DNA of 40,807 nt from Lachnospiraceae bacterium. Its GTDB lineage: Bacteria > Bacillota > Clostridia > Lachnospirales > Lachnospiraceae. Position 1 is the first letter of the stretch; every line of letters starts with the position of its first letter. Where the stretch lies: assembly GCA_014239155.1 (NCBI GenBank), contig JAAZZQ010000077.1, positions 1 to 40,807 on the forward strand. Direction: 5' to 3'. Positions 27,401 through 35,911 of this stretch are shown one piece after another. Both the position numbers and the translations under genes were made by a program. Below the pieces are notes generated by a model. The model searched no databases and had not been told where the DNA came from. It saw only the letters and a program-made list of their open reading frames with translations.

Positions 27401-27619
27401 GCAATTGTGCTTGTACAAGGAGATGACACAATTGTAAAAGCGGGGACAAAGACGGAGCAAGAAGCAGATAAAAGTGCTAGTACAGAGAACACAGACACAG
27501 CGAAAACTGCTGAAAATGTGGAGAAAGCATCTGCAAATACGCCGCTTATTATTGGCGGAATTGTTGTGGCAGTAATTGCAGTTGCAGCAGGAGTTTTTGT
27601 AAAGAAGCGTAAAAAATAG
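24428..27619 (+). CDS. pulA: Membrane-anchored type I pullulanase
   Basis: Surface enzyme of 1063 residues that cleaves alpha-1,6 branch links in pullulan, starch and glycogen. In order: signal peptide (1-32, cut after AQA), a CBM41 starch-binding module (about 34-115: IIHYGGRADNSYEGWNLWIW), a second CBM41-like module (about 143-235), a linker domain, a CBM48 module (about 355-450: GFKVWAPTASEVSLNLY) and the GH13 barrel (about 470-900). The pullulanase mark FNWGYDPKNYNVPEGSY and the catalytic Asp675 (GFRFDLMAVHD), Glu704 (YGEGWTAGD) and Asp804 (CHDNLTFWD) are present. A Glu/Thr/Ala-rich linker leads to a C-terminal membrane helix and KKRKK, without LPXTG. A TATAAT near 24385 precedes a GGAGG site. 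Confidence 0.96.
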   Translation: MKKRRIPAGMLALLMVFITVLSVLGHGMTAQAAGTTLIIHYGGRADNSYEGWNLWIWEEGREGQQVDFTDEDDFGKVAVYQTNRKPGSIGFILRLNEWEDKDMGDDRFVTMNAETVEIWVTSGEAEFATEAPAGAVPYDIAALEEARLNVYNEDGATKINVHYYNFNQKYSADNVEAYAWAGNETGGNYPMAEKDAFGALFKVGLLPKEGVRTAGVRVIQDGNADIALDYEIDLSKVSDNTIDVYIVEGNPTLWYTIEEVVYNPVISEAYFAEATSKEIYASLSRAPKDIASLAAQIKITDGDGVEYAVASAESEDGRNVLLTLEEELELSKSYDVSMEGYEGTTISMNKIIGSSYFDEAFAYDGDDLGASYTKEKTGFKVWAPTASEVSLNLYEQGDGDNLIETLPMTLGDKGVWSCEKQGDLNGVYYTYSIKIGNKTNEAVDLYARTTGVNGDRGMVVDLSATNPEGFEKDVRPAFTNATDAVIYEIHVRDLSSDPSSGIRNTGKFLGFTETGTKNADGLATGIDHIKDLGVTHVQILPSYDYATVDETKLDTPQFNWGYDPKNYNVPEGSYSTDPYHGEVRINEMKQMVQAFHENGIRVNMDVVYNHTFNIEGSWYQKTVPDYYYRKVGENYSNASGCGNETASDRAMVRKYIVDSVVYWAKEYHIDGFRFDLMAVHDIETMNAVRAALDEIDPSIMVYGEGWTAGDCAIPSSQQALKANMAKIDRVGAFSDDIRDGIKGSVFDAQDKGFISGKDGMEESVKFGIVGATPHPQVLTFKNDKGSKSWAAQPGQSINYVSCHDNLTFWDKLAISNADDNEETRVQMNRLGSAIILTSQGVPFFQAGEEMLRSKPSATVEGGFDENSYTSPDATNSIKWAEKTKAEDTYAYYKGLIAFRKAHSALRMTTAADIQSNLVFMSGLEPNVVGYTIENNANDDTAEKIVVVFNGSRNAVDVTLPTGIWEICVNDKTAGTASLGTVQGTISVPGISAIVLVQGDDTIVKAGTKTEQEADKSASTENTDTAKTAENVEKASANTPLIIGGIVVAVIAVAAGVFVKKRKK

Positions 27620-27630
27620 GAGTTTAGTTT

Positions 27631-27658
27631 GAGGGGCGGCTTAGAGCTGCCTCTTTTT
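27631..27658 (+). terminator. Intrinsic terminator after pulA
   Basis: GAGGGGCGGCT-TAG-AGCTGCCTC hairpin with one bulged G, followed by CTTTTTAT. Confidence 0.85.
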
Positions 27659-27694
27659 ATGCGCAGGCGTGAGGTGCTTTCCTATAGATTTTAA

Positions 27695-27723
27695 TGTACA
27701 AAAACTGAAATATCCAGTATACT
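27695..27723 (+). promoter_or_regulatory. Promoter of the FAD oxidoreductase gene
   Basis: TGTACA (27695-27700) and TATACT (27718-27723) with 17-bp spacing, 50 bases before the start codon. Confidence 0.5.
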
Positions 27724-27772
27724 GTAGATAGTAAGTAGAATGTTAAAAACACAATATTGGAGGAGCGTTAAA

Positions 27773-29137
27773 ATGCATTATGATGTGATTGTTATAGGAG
27801 CAGGTCCCGGAGGGATTTTTTCTGCGTATGAAATGATTTATAAGAACAATAATATTAAAATTGCAGTGTTTGAGGCTGGTCACCCACTTGAAAAGCGGCA
27901 TTGCCCTATTGATGGGGACAAAGTTAAAAGCTGTATCAAATGTAAAAGTTGTTCTATTATGAGTGGTTTTGGCGGTGCTGGTGCTTTTTCAGATGGAAAG
28001 TATAATATTACAAATGATTTTGGTGGAACTTTATTTGAGCATATCGGCAAGGCGAAGGCCATTGAATTGATGGAGTATGTAGATCAAATTAATATGGAAT
28101 ATGGCGGTGAAGGCACAAAAATGTACTCTACAGCAGGCACACATTTGAAAAAACTTTGTCTACAGAATCAGCTTAATTTGCTTGATGCCTCTGTTCGTCA
28201 TCTCGGCACAGATATTAACTATATTGTACTGGAAAATCTGTATGCTGAAATGAAAGATAAAGTTGATTTTTATTTTGATACGCCTGTCATAGATGTGGAA
28301 GTGGTTGAGAATGGATATCGTGTAAACTGTAATGCAGCGTATTATGAATGCGACAAGTGTGTCATTTCTGTTGGAAGAAGTGGTAGCAAGTGGATGGAAA
28401 GCATCTGTTCTAAGCTTGCAATTCCTACAAAGTCGAATCGGGTCGATATTGGGGTGCGAGTAGAGCTTCCAGCGGTCATTTTTTCGCATCTTACAGATGA
28501 GTTGTATGAAAGTAAGATTGTCTATCGCACAGAAAAATTTGAGGATAGGGTGCGAACTTTCTGCATGAATCCCAAAGGAATTGTGGTCAATGAAAATACA
28601 AATGGCATTGTGACAGTAAACGGACACAGTTATGAGGGGGCAGATAAACAGACAGAGAATACAAATTTTGCGCTGCTGGTAGCAAAGCATTTTTCAGAAC
28701 CATTTAAAGACAGTAACGGGTATGGAGAAAGTATTGCCCGACTATCTAATATGCTAGGCGGTGGTGTAATTGTACAGCGATTTGGTGATCTGGTGCGTGG
28801 AAGACGCAGCAATACAAAACGTATTGAGGAGGGACTCGTGACCCCAACGCTGGCAGCAACACCGGGGGACCTAAGTTTAGTGCTGCCTAAGCGGATTTTA
28901 GATGGTATTATAGAGATGATTTATGCACTTGATAAGATTGCGCCTGGAACAGCCAATGACGATACTTTATTGTATGGGGTCGAAGTCAAGTTTTATAATA
29001 TGGAAGTGGATATTGACGAAAACCTTGAGACACGATATCCGGGATTGTATGTAATTGGCGATGGAAGCGGTGTGACACATTCCCTTTCTCATGCCTCTGC
29101 TAGCGGAGTGTATGTGGCGCGGCAAATATTGGGATAA
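27773..29137 (+). CDS. FAD-dependent oxidoreductase (COG2509 type)
   Basis: 454-residue flavoprotein of the uncharacterised NAD(FAD)-utilising dehydrogenase group. The dinucleotide motif VIVIGAGPGGIFSAYEM is at the N terminus, with a conserved cysteine cluster CIKCKSCSIMSGFGGAGAFS (about 43-65) found in this family, a second nucleotide-binding stretch CVISVGRSG, and the C-terminal FAD motif GLYVIGDGSGVTHSLSHAS. The start at 27773 is preferred because GGAGGAG lies eight bases upstream; ATG 27740 would add eleven residues. The substrate is not known. Monocistronic, followed by a dispersed repeat and hairpin-rich gap. Confidence 0.9.
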   Translation: MHYDVIVIGAGPGGIFSAYEMIYKNNNIKIAVFEAGHPLEKRHCPIDGDKVKSCIKCKSCSIMSGFGGAGAFSDGKYNITNDFGGTLFEHIGKAKAIELMEYVDQINMEYGGEGTKMYSTAGTHLKKLCLQNQLNLLDASVRHLGTDINYIVLENLYAEMKDKVDFYFDTPVIDVEVVENGYRVNCNAAYYECDKCVISVGRSGSKWMESICSKLAIPTKSNRVDIGVRVELPAVIFSHLTDELYESKIVYRTEKFEDRVRTFCMNPKGIVVNENTNGIVTVNGHSYEGADKQTENTNFALLVAKHFSEPFKDSNGYGESIARLSNMLGGGVIVQRFGDLVRGRRSNTKRIEEGLVTPTLAATPGDLSLVLPKRILDGIIEMIYALDKIAPGTANDDTLLYGVEVKFYNMEVDIDENLETRYPGLYVIGDGSGVTHSLSHASASGVYVARQILG

Positions 29138-29150
29138 GCATTTCTCCATC

Positions 29151-29190
29151 TTGATTTGAGTGCCCGTAAAAGCAGGAAAGTGAGAGTTAA
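29151..29190 (+). repeat. Dispersed hairpin repeat, copy 3
   Basis: Begins TTGATTTGAGTGCCCGT, then AAAAGCAGG and GAGAGTT. Matches copies at 17408-17447 and 17473-17512 in order and spacing, though its 3' arm is less complementary. Confidence 0.65.
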
Positions 29191-29430
29191 AAGCATATTT
29201 GAGGTAAGATTAGAGCATTGAAAAACCTTTGATCTCAGCCGGAGAAGTCTTTCATTTCTATAGGTAGGGAGTAAGATACAATTTTGTCTCAGTGGGAGTA
29301 CAATCTCCGACTGAGATAAGCCTTCGGCATGATTGCAAGTGTGCGGATCTGTAATCTGTCAGCAGAGCTGACCCACATGCTGTAGCAAGAATGCCAATGG
29401 CATTCTTGCATTCAAAAGCAATAGGGAATA
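29191..29430. other. Hairpin-rich intergenic region
   Basis: Upstream of the MreB-like gene three inverted repeats occur in a row: CTCAGTGGGAG/CTCCGACTGAG (29288-29315, one mismatch), GTCAGC-AGA-GCTGAC (29358-29372, perfect) and GCAAGAATGCC-AAT-GGCATTCTTGC (29385-29409, perfect 11-bp stem without a T tract). This could be an untranslated regulatory leader, an ncRNA or remnants of repeats. I do not recognise a known class. Confidence 0.55.
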
Positions 29431-29447
29431 TAAAGGAGGTTGACAAG

Positions 29448-30041
29448 GTGCAGCAGATGGGAGATACAAAATATGAACCAGCGGATATTGAGATTTATTT
29501 GAAAAATCAGGGATTGGTATGCAAAGAAAAATCACTGATTGCGTATCAGGAATCGGATGGGAAAATTCTTGCAGTTGGCACAGAGGCAGAGCAGATTACA
29601 AACCTACATCAAAATAATGTGATTGTGAAGTCTCCACTGCGGCAAGGAATGATAGCAGATTATCGCGCGGCAATACAAATGTTTAGAATGTTGCTTGAGC
29701 GTGCTTGTGGGAAACGACATTTATGGAAGCCCAATATTGCGGTTGGAGTGTCCTTGGCGGAAATTACAGACGTAGAAAAAAAGGCAATTGAAGATATGAT
29801 TTATCAGATAGGTTCTAGGGAGGTAACACTTTTTGAGGGTGATTATCAAACTTTTGAAAGAGAGATGAGGGAATACTATCCAAAAGAATTTGAGAAGTAT
29901 CAAATTTTTATTATTATCACCAAGTATGAGCCAGAGCGATATATTATAGAAGCACTTTCTAATGTTGTGCGATATACACGGCAAAAGGGAATTTCTATAG
30001 AGCGGATGCAGGAACTGTTTAGAGAGGCTCAAGAAGAATAA
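29448..30041 (+). CDS. Truncated MreB-like protein
   Basis: 197 residues resembling the first part of the actin-like cell-shape protein MreB: the KSLIAYQESDGKILAVGTEA strand pair, NNVIVKSPLRQGMIADYRAA (MreB has IIAVRPL-DGVIADF) and the segment KPNIAVGVSLAEITDVEKKA followed by IGSREVTLFEGD. The phosphate-1 loop (DLGT) is degenerate and the sequence after about residue 150 no longer follows MreB, so the ATP site is incomplete and about 130 residues are missing. The GTG start is set by AAAGGAGG (29432-29439) eight bases upstream; the longest frame starts at 29391 inside a hairpin. No cytoskeletal operon surrounds it. It may be a regulatory actin-fold protein; it is not simply a broken gene since the frame is open. 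Confidence 0.75.
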   Translation: MQQMGDTKYEPADIEIYLKNQGLVCKEKSLIAYQESDGKILAVGTEAEQITNLHQNNVIVKSPLRQGMIADYRAAIQMFRMLLERACGKRHLWKPNIAVGVSLAEITDVEKKAIEDMIYQIGSREVTLFEGDYQTFEREMREYYPKEFEKYQIFIIITKYEPERYIIEALSNVVRYTRQKGISIERMQELFREAQEE

Positions 30042-30060
30042 TTTGAGAAGGAGAAGTATT

Positions 30061-30573
30061 ATGCAATTTCAATATTGTCCTTATTGTGGCAAGAAAGCGG
30101 AACTGAGAGAAATTGGTGACGAGGGTAGGATTCCGTATTGCACAGAATGTAAAATTCCGCTGTGGGATATGTTTACTACCAGCATTATTGTAGCGGTTGT
30201 AAATGAGTGTCATGAAGTTGCCCTGCTGCGTCAAAATTATGTCTCGACGACAAATTATGTGTGCGTCGCTGGTGTTATGAAACTTGGGGAATCTGCTGAG
30301 GAGACAGTGGCGCGTGAAATTGGTGAGGAGCTAGGTCTGTGTGTAAAATCTTTGAAGTACATAAAAAGTTATCCTTACGAGAAAAAAGAGATGTTGATGC
30401 TTGGGTTTTGGGCGGTTGTTGAAAAGAAAGATTTTGTGTTGTCTGGGGAGGTGGACGCTGCAAAGTGGGTGAAATTTGAGGAGGCGTTAAGTCTGCTTCG
30501 AGAGGGCAGTATTGCATGGCAACTGGTAAAAACAGTCATTGAAAATTCAGATATTTTAAATGGGCAGCAGTAA
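30061..30573 (+). CDS. Nudix hydrolase with N-terminal zinc ribbon
   Basis: 170-residue hydrolase of nucleoside diphosphate-X compounds. Cys pairs CPYC (residues 6-9) and CTEC form a small zinc ribbon, then the Nudix domain with the complete signature G-x5-E-x7-REIGEELG (GVMKLGESAEETVAREIGEE). This architecture resembles NudC-like NADH pyrophosphatases in outline but is shorter and lacks the NudC-specific SQPWPFPxS motif. The start at 30061 follows GGAG; an in-frame codon at 30043 is less likely. It lies 19 bp after the MreB-like gene and is probably co-transcribed with it and the following metallophosphoesterase. Confidence 0.9.
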   Translation: MQFQYCPYCGKKAELREIGDEGRIPYCTECKIPLWDMFTTSIIVAVVNECHEVALLRQNYVSTTNYVCVAGVMKLGESAEETVAREIGEELGLCVKSLKYIKSYPYEKKEMLMLGFWAVVEKKDFVLSGEVDAAKWVKFEEALSLLREGSIAWQLVKTVIENSDILNGQQ

Positions 30574-30609
30574 TAATTTTGTGTGAGTGCATTGTAATTG
30601 GAGAGAAAG

Positions 30610-31395
30610 ATGATATATATGACAGGTGACTGCCACGGAGAATTTGGGCGTTTTTCAAAAAGGCAGAGAATGCGCCAGTCGTTTGTGATAACACAAAATG
30701 ATTTTGTTATTATCTGTGGTGATATGGGGCTTGTGTGGGCAGATGACAGAGAGTTTGTATACAATAAAAAGTGGCTTTCAGCGCTGCCATTTACTATTTT
30801 ATGGGTGCAAGGCAACCATGAAAATTATGATATGATCGCTCAATATCCGATTGAGATGTGGCATGGTGGCAAAACGCGTCATATTGTAAAAGATAAGATA
30901 ATTTTGTTGGAACGAGGACAGATTTTTGAGATAGAAGGAAAGCGCTTTTTTACGTTTGGCGGGGCATCAACACATGATATACAGGGGGGGATTTTGGACA
31001 GGGCATCGCCGTCTTATGAGAAGGATAGAAGACGGGCAAACAAAAGTGGTCTGCCCTATCGTGTTAGAGGTGTGTCTTGGTGGGAACAGGAACTGCCGTC
31101 CGTCGAGGAGATGCAAGAGGGCACAGATAATTTAGAAAAGATAAACTATTGTGTAGATTTTGTTGTGACACACTGTCTTTCTGGAAAGATGCAGGATAAA
31201 TTGCAAAGTGTTCTCTCTGCAAATGGCATGAATAAGCTTGCAGATAAAATCGGTGCGCGACAGAAAGATAGTTTGAATGATTATTTTGACGTGCTTGAGG
31301 AAAGGCTGCAATATAGACAGTGGTTTTGTGGGCATTACCATGTAAATCGCAAAATTGACGCGAAGCATACAGTACTTTATGAGGATATAGTATGA
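30610..31395 (+). CDS. Metallophosphoesterase
   Basis: 261-residue calcineurin-like phosphoesterase. Metal-binding motifs appear in order: TGDCHGEF (D-x-H), ICGDMGL (GD), WVQGNHENYD (GNHE), FVVTHCLS (H) and WFCGHYHVN (GHxH). The ATG at 30610 follows GGAG by six bases; the longest frame starts at a TTG 12 bases earlier. Substrates of this branch range from nucleotides to phosphoproteins; none can be assigned. It is 36 bp after the Nudix gene, so the two probably form a nucleotide-processing pair. Confidence 0.9.
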   Translation: MIYMTGDCHGEFGRFSKRQRMRQSFVITQNDFVIICGDMGLVWADDREFVYNKKWLSALPFTILWVQGNHENYDMIAQYPIEMWHGGKTRHIVKDKIILLERGQIFEIEGKRFFTFGGASTHDIQGGILDRASPSYEKDRRRANKSGLPYRVRGVSWWEQELPSVEEMQEGTDNLEKINYCVDFVVTHCLSGKMQDKLQSVLSANGMNKLADKIGARQKDSLNDYFDVLEERLQYRQWFCGHYHVNRKIDAKHTVLYEDIV

Positions 31396-31501
31396 AAAAT
31401 AAATTTTTTACACGGCAAATTTGTGCTTGTGCTTCATACATCAAAAAGCTTACGCTTTTCGCTGTCAGGAATTCGTAGGTGCATCAAGAATGGGGACTAA
31501 T

Positions 31502-31777
31502 ATGGAATATATAAAGCTTTTTTGGACACATAATTTGCCGGAAGAACCCACAATTATTTTCTATGAGGTGAACATAGAAAAGGAACGGCTTGCGGAGCGT
31601 TCCATTGATATGTTTCGAGATGGGAGCACCCAAAATATTTGGGATCCTTATGCAGATGTGATTGAAATTGTAGCGATTCCAACGGTGGAAGCGTTTAACA
31701 CAGATGCGTATGGAAAAGAGTTTCATGCGTGCCTTATTACAAAAGAAGAATTTGAGAGGATATGGAATACAAAATAG
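31502..31777 (+). CDS. DUF6881-like small protein
   Basis: 91-residue acidic protein that follows the pattern of the DUF6881 family: a first strand MEYIKLFWTHNLPEEPTIIF, a middle EKERLAERSIDMFRDGST and the closing AIPTVEAFN then CLITKEEFERIWN. Family function is unknown; similar proteins are often found near contact-dependent toxin immunity genes, but no toxin is visible here. The start at 31502 is preferred over the 27-codon longer frame because GGGGA is six bases upstream and the family begins at this residue. It follows the metallophosphoesterase gene by about 106 bp. Confidence 0.7.
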   Translation: MEYIKLFWTHNLPEEPTIIFYEVNIEKERLAERSIDMFRDGSTQNIWDPYADVIEIVAIPTVEAFNTDAYGKEFHACLITKEEFERIWNTK

Positions 31778-31798
31778 GTTGTATACACGCAATGAAAG

Positions 31799-31847
31799 AG
31801 CGACTGCTTGCAATAATAGAGTACTTTATGTGCTTTGGGCAGTCGCT
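31799..31847. other. 9-bp inverted repeat between convergent genes
   Basis: AGCGACTGC (31799-31807) and GCAGTCGCT (31839-31847) form a perfect 9-bp stem with a 31-nt loop, in the gap between the DUF6881-like gene and the convergent NADAR gene. On the minus strand the stem is followed by CTTTCATT, a weak T tract. It might be a poor bidirectional terminator. Confidence 0.45.
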
Positions 31848-31869
31848 GAGCGTGTGATAATCAGTGTCT

Positions 31870-32727
31870 TTAATTAGAAGTGATAGGTTGTGTGAGATGT
31901 TCATTTTTGTAGACTTCCCGAATGGTGTCTCGAACCTCCATCAGCGCAAAACCAAGTAAATTTTGACCACGCCACTTGAGGGGATTTTGGGCAAATTGAT
32001 TTGACTCTTCCATCTTAATTCCCCAGATATTGTCATAGGGACTTGCCTCCACTAAGATTTTGTCACCTGTTTTTAACAGAAAATCTTTTAATTTAGGATT
32101 TTGTGAAAATTTCATATAATTGCCATTAAGTACAATGGAGTATTTTATTTTTCCCCAGACTACCTCATCAAAATTTCGCACCTTTTGACCAAGCGCTTTT
32201 ATTTTCTTTGGATCACGGCAGGATAGAATCTGATTTTTGATTTCATTATCACCAAATAATTCTGCTTTGTAAGCCATCATATACTGTTCCATGCAACAAT
32301 AAGTTGTTACAATGGAAAAAAAGGAACTTGGATACCACTGGCTAAGGCAGCCTTTATTGACTGTACCAGATAAGGTAGGCTGGACTCTCCAGAACATGCA
32401 ATATTCTAATTTTTTGCCTGAACGGTAATCCTTCTGTATTTGTTCCAAGGAATATTTAGGAACACCCTCTTTTTGCCAAAAAGGAATTTCAAAATTTTTA
32501 TGATAGTAGATACAGTCATCTGTATCACGCCAGAACCCTTTCCACATTGGCGGCTCAGGGAATTGTTTTTCATATGTACTTTGTTCTTCCAAAGATAGTG
32601 TTCGGAACCATTCATTCCACTGGTAAATGTAGTCTTCTCCATACCCCATTCTCCAACCGATGGAGTAACGCGCAATCTCTGGATAGGCAAGCCAAAGTGG
32701 TGGCAGAATCTTCTTGTTTTCTAGCAT
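31870..32727 (-). CDS. NADAR domain protein with N-terminal extension
   Basis: 285 residues. The C-terminal 170 residues are a NADAR (YbiA/DUF1768) domain: LSQWYPSSF, TTYCCMEQYMMAYKAELFGD, SPYDNIWGIKM and WRGQNLLGFALMEVR. Family members hydrolyse N-glycosidic bonds of riboflavin intermediates or remove ADP-ribose from guanine, including on DNA, as shown for NADARs paired with DarT toxins. The first 110 residues form an additional tryptophan-rich domain (PLWLAYPEIARYSIGWRMGY) that I do not recognise. The gene is alone on the minus strand, convergent with the Nudix-metallophosphoesterase set; no DarT-like partner is visible. AGGTGA precedes the ATG. Confidence 0.88.
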   Translation of the reverse strand: MLENKKILPPLWLAYPEIARYSIGWRMGYGEDYIYQWNEWFRTLSLEEQSTYEKQFPEPPMWKGFWRDTDDCIYYHKNFEIPFWQKEGVPKYSLEQIQKDYRSGKKLEYCMFWRVQPTLSGTVNKGCLSQWYPSSFFSIVTTYCCMEQYMMAYKAELFGDNEIKNQILSCRDPKKIKALGQKVRNFDEVVWGKIKYSIVLNGNYMKFSQNPKLKDFLLKTGDKILVEASPYDNIWGIKMEESNQFAQNPLKWRGQNLLGFALMEVRDTIREVYKNEHLTQPITSN

Positions 32728-32840
32728 AGTTTCACCTCGTTTTCTATGTTATTATCAGATATATTATATCATGGTTATGCTTTGGATTCAATTGTTTCTC
32801 ACCGCTTACTTTTGTGTCTTTGCAAAAGGAGTGAAAAGCA

Positions 32841-32869
32841 TTGTGTTTGTGTATATTTTTTTGTATAGT
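32841..32869 (+). promoter_or_regulatory. Promoter of the 182-residue gene
   Basis: TTGTGT (32841-32846) and TATAGT (32864-32869), 17 bp apart, 58 bases upstream of the ATG at 32927. Confidence 0.55.
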
Positions 32870-32926
32870 TAATATAACATTGCGTAAACATTTTGAGTGT
32901 TTATATTGAGCAGATAGGAGGAATCA

Positions 32927-33475
32927 ATGATTGCATTTGACAAGGAGCATAGCCCGTCTTGGTTAGCATTAATGAAGGATTATCAAAGATATAGGGCAGC
33001 AGTGTTTCGCTGGGTGGAAGAAAATGCAGAGGTCAAGCAAAAAGATCTATTGATGGAGTTAACTCCACTTTTTGGCAACAAACGAGATTTGAGTAGACGT
33101 TTGCTGGTAACTGACTTTTTGCAGAGTACAGATATGTGGGATGAAAAGACAATTGCACTTGTCTGGAAAGAGTTGACACAGATTGCACTGTCAGAACAAG
33201 AGGAGGTTGCTGGATGGGCGGCACAGGCATTGCTAAAAATAAAATCGTCGTCTGTTCGTGCATGTATTATAGAAGAGATATTTTTGTTGGCGCAGCAGGA
33301 ATTGAAAAAGGATAAACTGGATTTTGTGCTTTTTGGAATGGGGTGTACATTGCTATGGCAGTTAGGGAGTAAAGAATGTTTTGAGAGATTTTGTACATTG
33401 TATAAAAATGAGATTTATTTTGGGATTGGATTTGATGAGACAGATTTCAAAGAGATGGCGCAATCTATAAAATGA
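32927..33475 (+). CDS. Hypothetical helical protein
   Basis: 182 residues, not recognised. The sequence reads as a row of amphipathic helices, with alternating hydrophobic and charged stretches such as VAGWAAQALLKIKSSSVRAC and IIEEIFLLAQQELKKDKL, which resemble HEAT-like repeats; no signal peptide, membrane segment or catalytic motif is seen. AGGAGG precedes the ATG. It has its own promoter and lies divergently from the NADAR gene (199-bp gap) and 69 bp before glpK. Confidence 0.7.
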   Translation: MIAFDKEHSPSWLALMKDYQRYRAAVFRWVEENAEVKQKDLLMELTPLFGNKRDLSRRLLVTDFLQSTDMWDEKTIALVWKELTQIALSEQEEVAGWAAQALLKIKSSSVRACIIEEIFLLAQQELKKDKLDFVLFGMGCTLLWQLGSKECFERFCTLYKNEIYFGIGFDETDFKEMAQSIK

Positions 33476-33514
33476 TAATAAGTTATTTTTTACAACTAAA
33501 TAAGATTTTGATAG

Positions 33515-35040
<1,526 letters not shown>

Positions 35041-35041
<1 letters not shown>

Positions 35042-35075
35042 AACGAACAGGGAAGATTTCTTCCCTGTCCGTTTG
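35041..35075. terminator. Bidirectional terminator between glpK and flagellin gene
   Basis: ACAGGGAAG (35047-35055) and CTTCCCTGT (35060-35068) form a perfect 9-bp stem, extended by AAACG/CGTTT with one mismatch; T-rich sequence follows on both strands. Confidence 0.85.
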
Positions 35076-35085
35076 GTTAAGTTTG

Positions 35086-35868
35086 TTATCCAAGCATTCT
35101 TCTTACCTGTCCGTCGGCATTATTTATCAGTTTGCGCTGCATCATAATGCTGTATGTATTGAGTACTTGTTGTTTTTTTAGTTCCATAGAACCCTGTGCG
35201 TAATTGGTGTCCTCGATACGGCTCTGCGCAGCAGTCATATTGTAGGCTGCGTAGGTATTATAAGCAATATTATGATCGAGTCCGTTGTAGGCAGCGCCAA
35301 GATAGCTTCGCTTGGTGCTAACCTTTTCAAGTGCTTTGTCAATGTCTGCCACATCGAAATTTCCAGATGTCACATCATAGTTTGCAATGCCAAGTGCCTC
35401 GAGAGAAAACTGTGGCATGTCAATATTCATGCCGCCGCCGTCCGCGTTGGAAGCTACATGTGAACTGCCCATAGAGCCGTCAAGAACGTTCATCTCGTTA
35501 AATTTGGTCTGTGCAGTGATGCCGCCAATTGATTGTTTGAGTTGGTCAATCTCAGCTTGAATTGCGCTTCTGTCCGAGCTGGAATATAAACCATTGGAAG
35601 CTTGGATGCTCAATTCACGAATTCTCTGCAAAGAGTCTGTGACAGACCCGATTGCGCCGTCTGCTACATTGAGCATATTTTGAGAAGTTTGTGAATTGCT
35701 AACTCCGACATTGGTACCACCGACACGGCTTTTTAATTTGTTGGCAATTGCGAGTCCTGCCGCGTTATCTGCTGCGGTGTTGATGCGCTTTCCACTGGAG
35801 AGAGAGCGATAAGTCCGGTACATATTCCGATTGTTGTTTGACAAATAAGATATTGAAGAAATTCCCAT
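35086..35868 (-). CDS. Flagellin, short form
   Basis: Subunit of the flagellar filament, 260 residues, little more than the conserved D0/D1 domains. N terminus: SLSSGKRINTAADNAAGLAI, TSQNMLNVADGAI, RIRELSIQASNG; C terminus: YAAYNMTAAQSRIEDTNYAQ and SIMMQRKLINNADGQVRRML. The central variable region is only about 60 residues with a glycine-rich stretch (NADGGGMNIDMPQF). The D0 helix may escape TLR5-blind changes, but this cannot be judged by eye. AAAGGAGG precedes the ATG. It is alone here, away from other flagellar genes; the promoter seen is a sigma-A type. Confidence 0.94.
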   Translation of the reverse strand: MGISSISYLSNNNRNMYRTYRSLSSGKRINTAADNAAGLAIANKLKSRVGGTNVGVSNSQTSQNMLNVADGAIGSVTDSLQRIRELSIQASNGLYSSSDRSAIQAEIDQLKQSIGGITAQTKFNEMNVLDGSMGSSHVASNADGGGMNIDMPQFSLEALGIANYDVTSGNFDVADIDKALEKVSTKRSYLGAAYNGLDHNIAYNTYAAYNMTAAQSRIEDTNYAQGSMELKKQQVLNTYSIMMQRKLINNADGQVRRMLG

Positions 35869-35911
35869 AATAATCCTCCTTTCTAAACATTTATCCTATT
35901 ATCACATCTTT

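Noticed and set aside
27658-27690. Third full copy of the CGCAG element after pulA
   Set aside because: Only the first 13 or so bases are similar; I do not count it as a copy.
31799-31847. Strong rho-independent terminator for the DUF6881-like gene
   Set aside because: The stem is perfect but the loop is 31 nt and no T tract follows on the plus strand.
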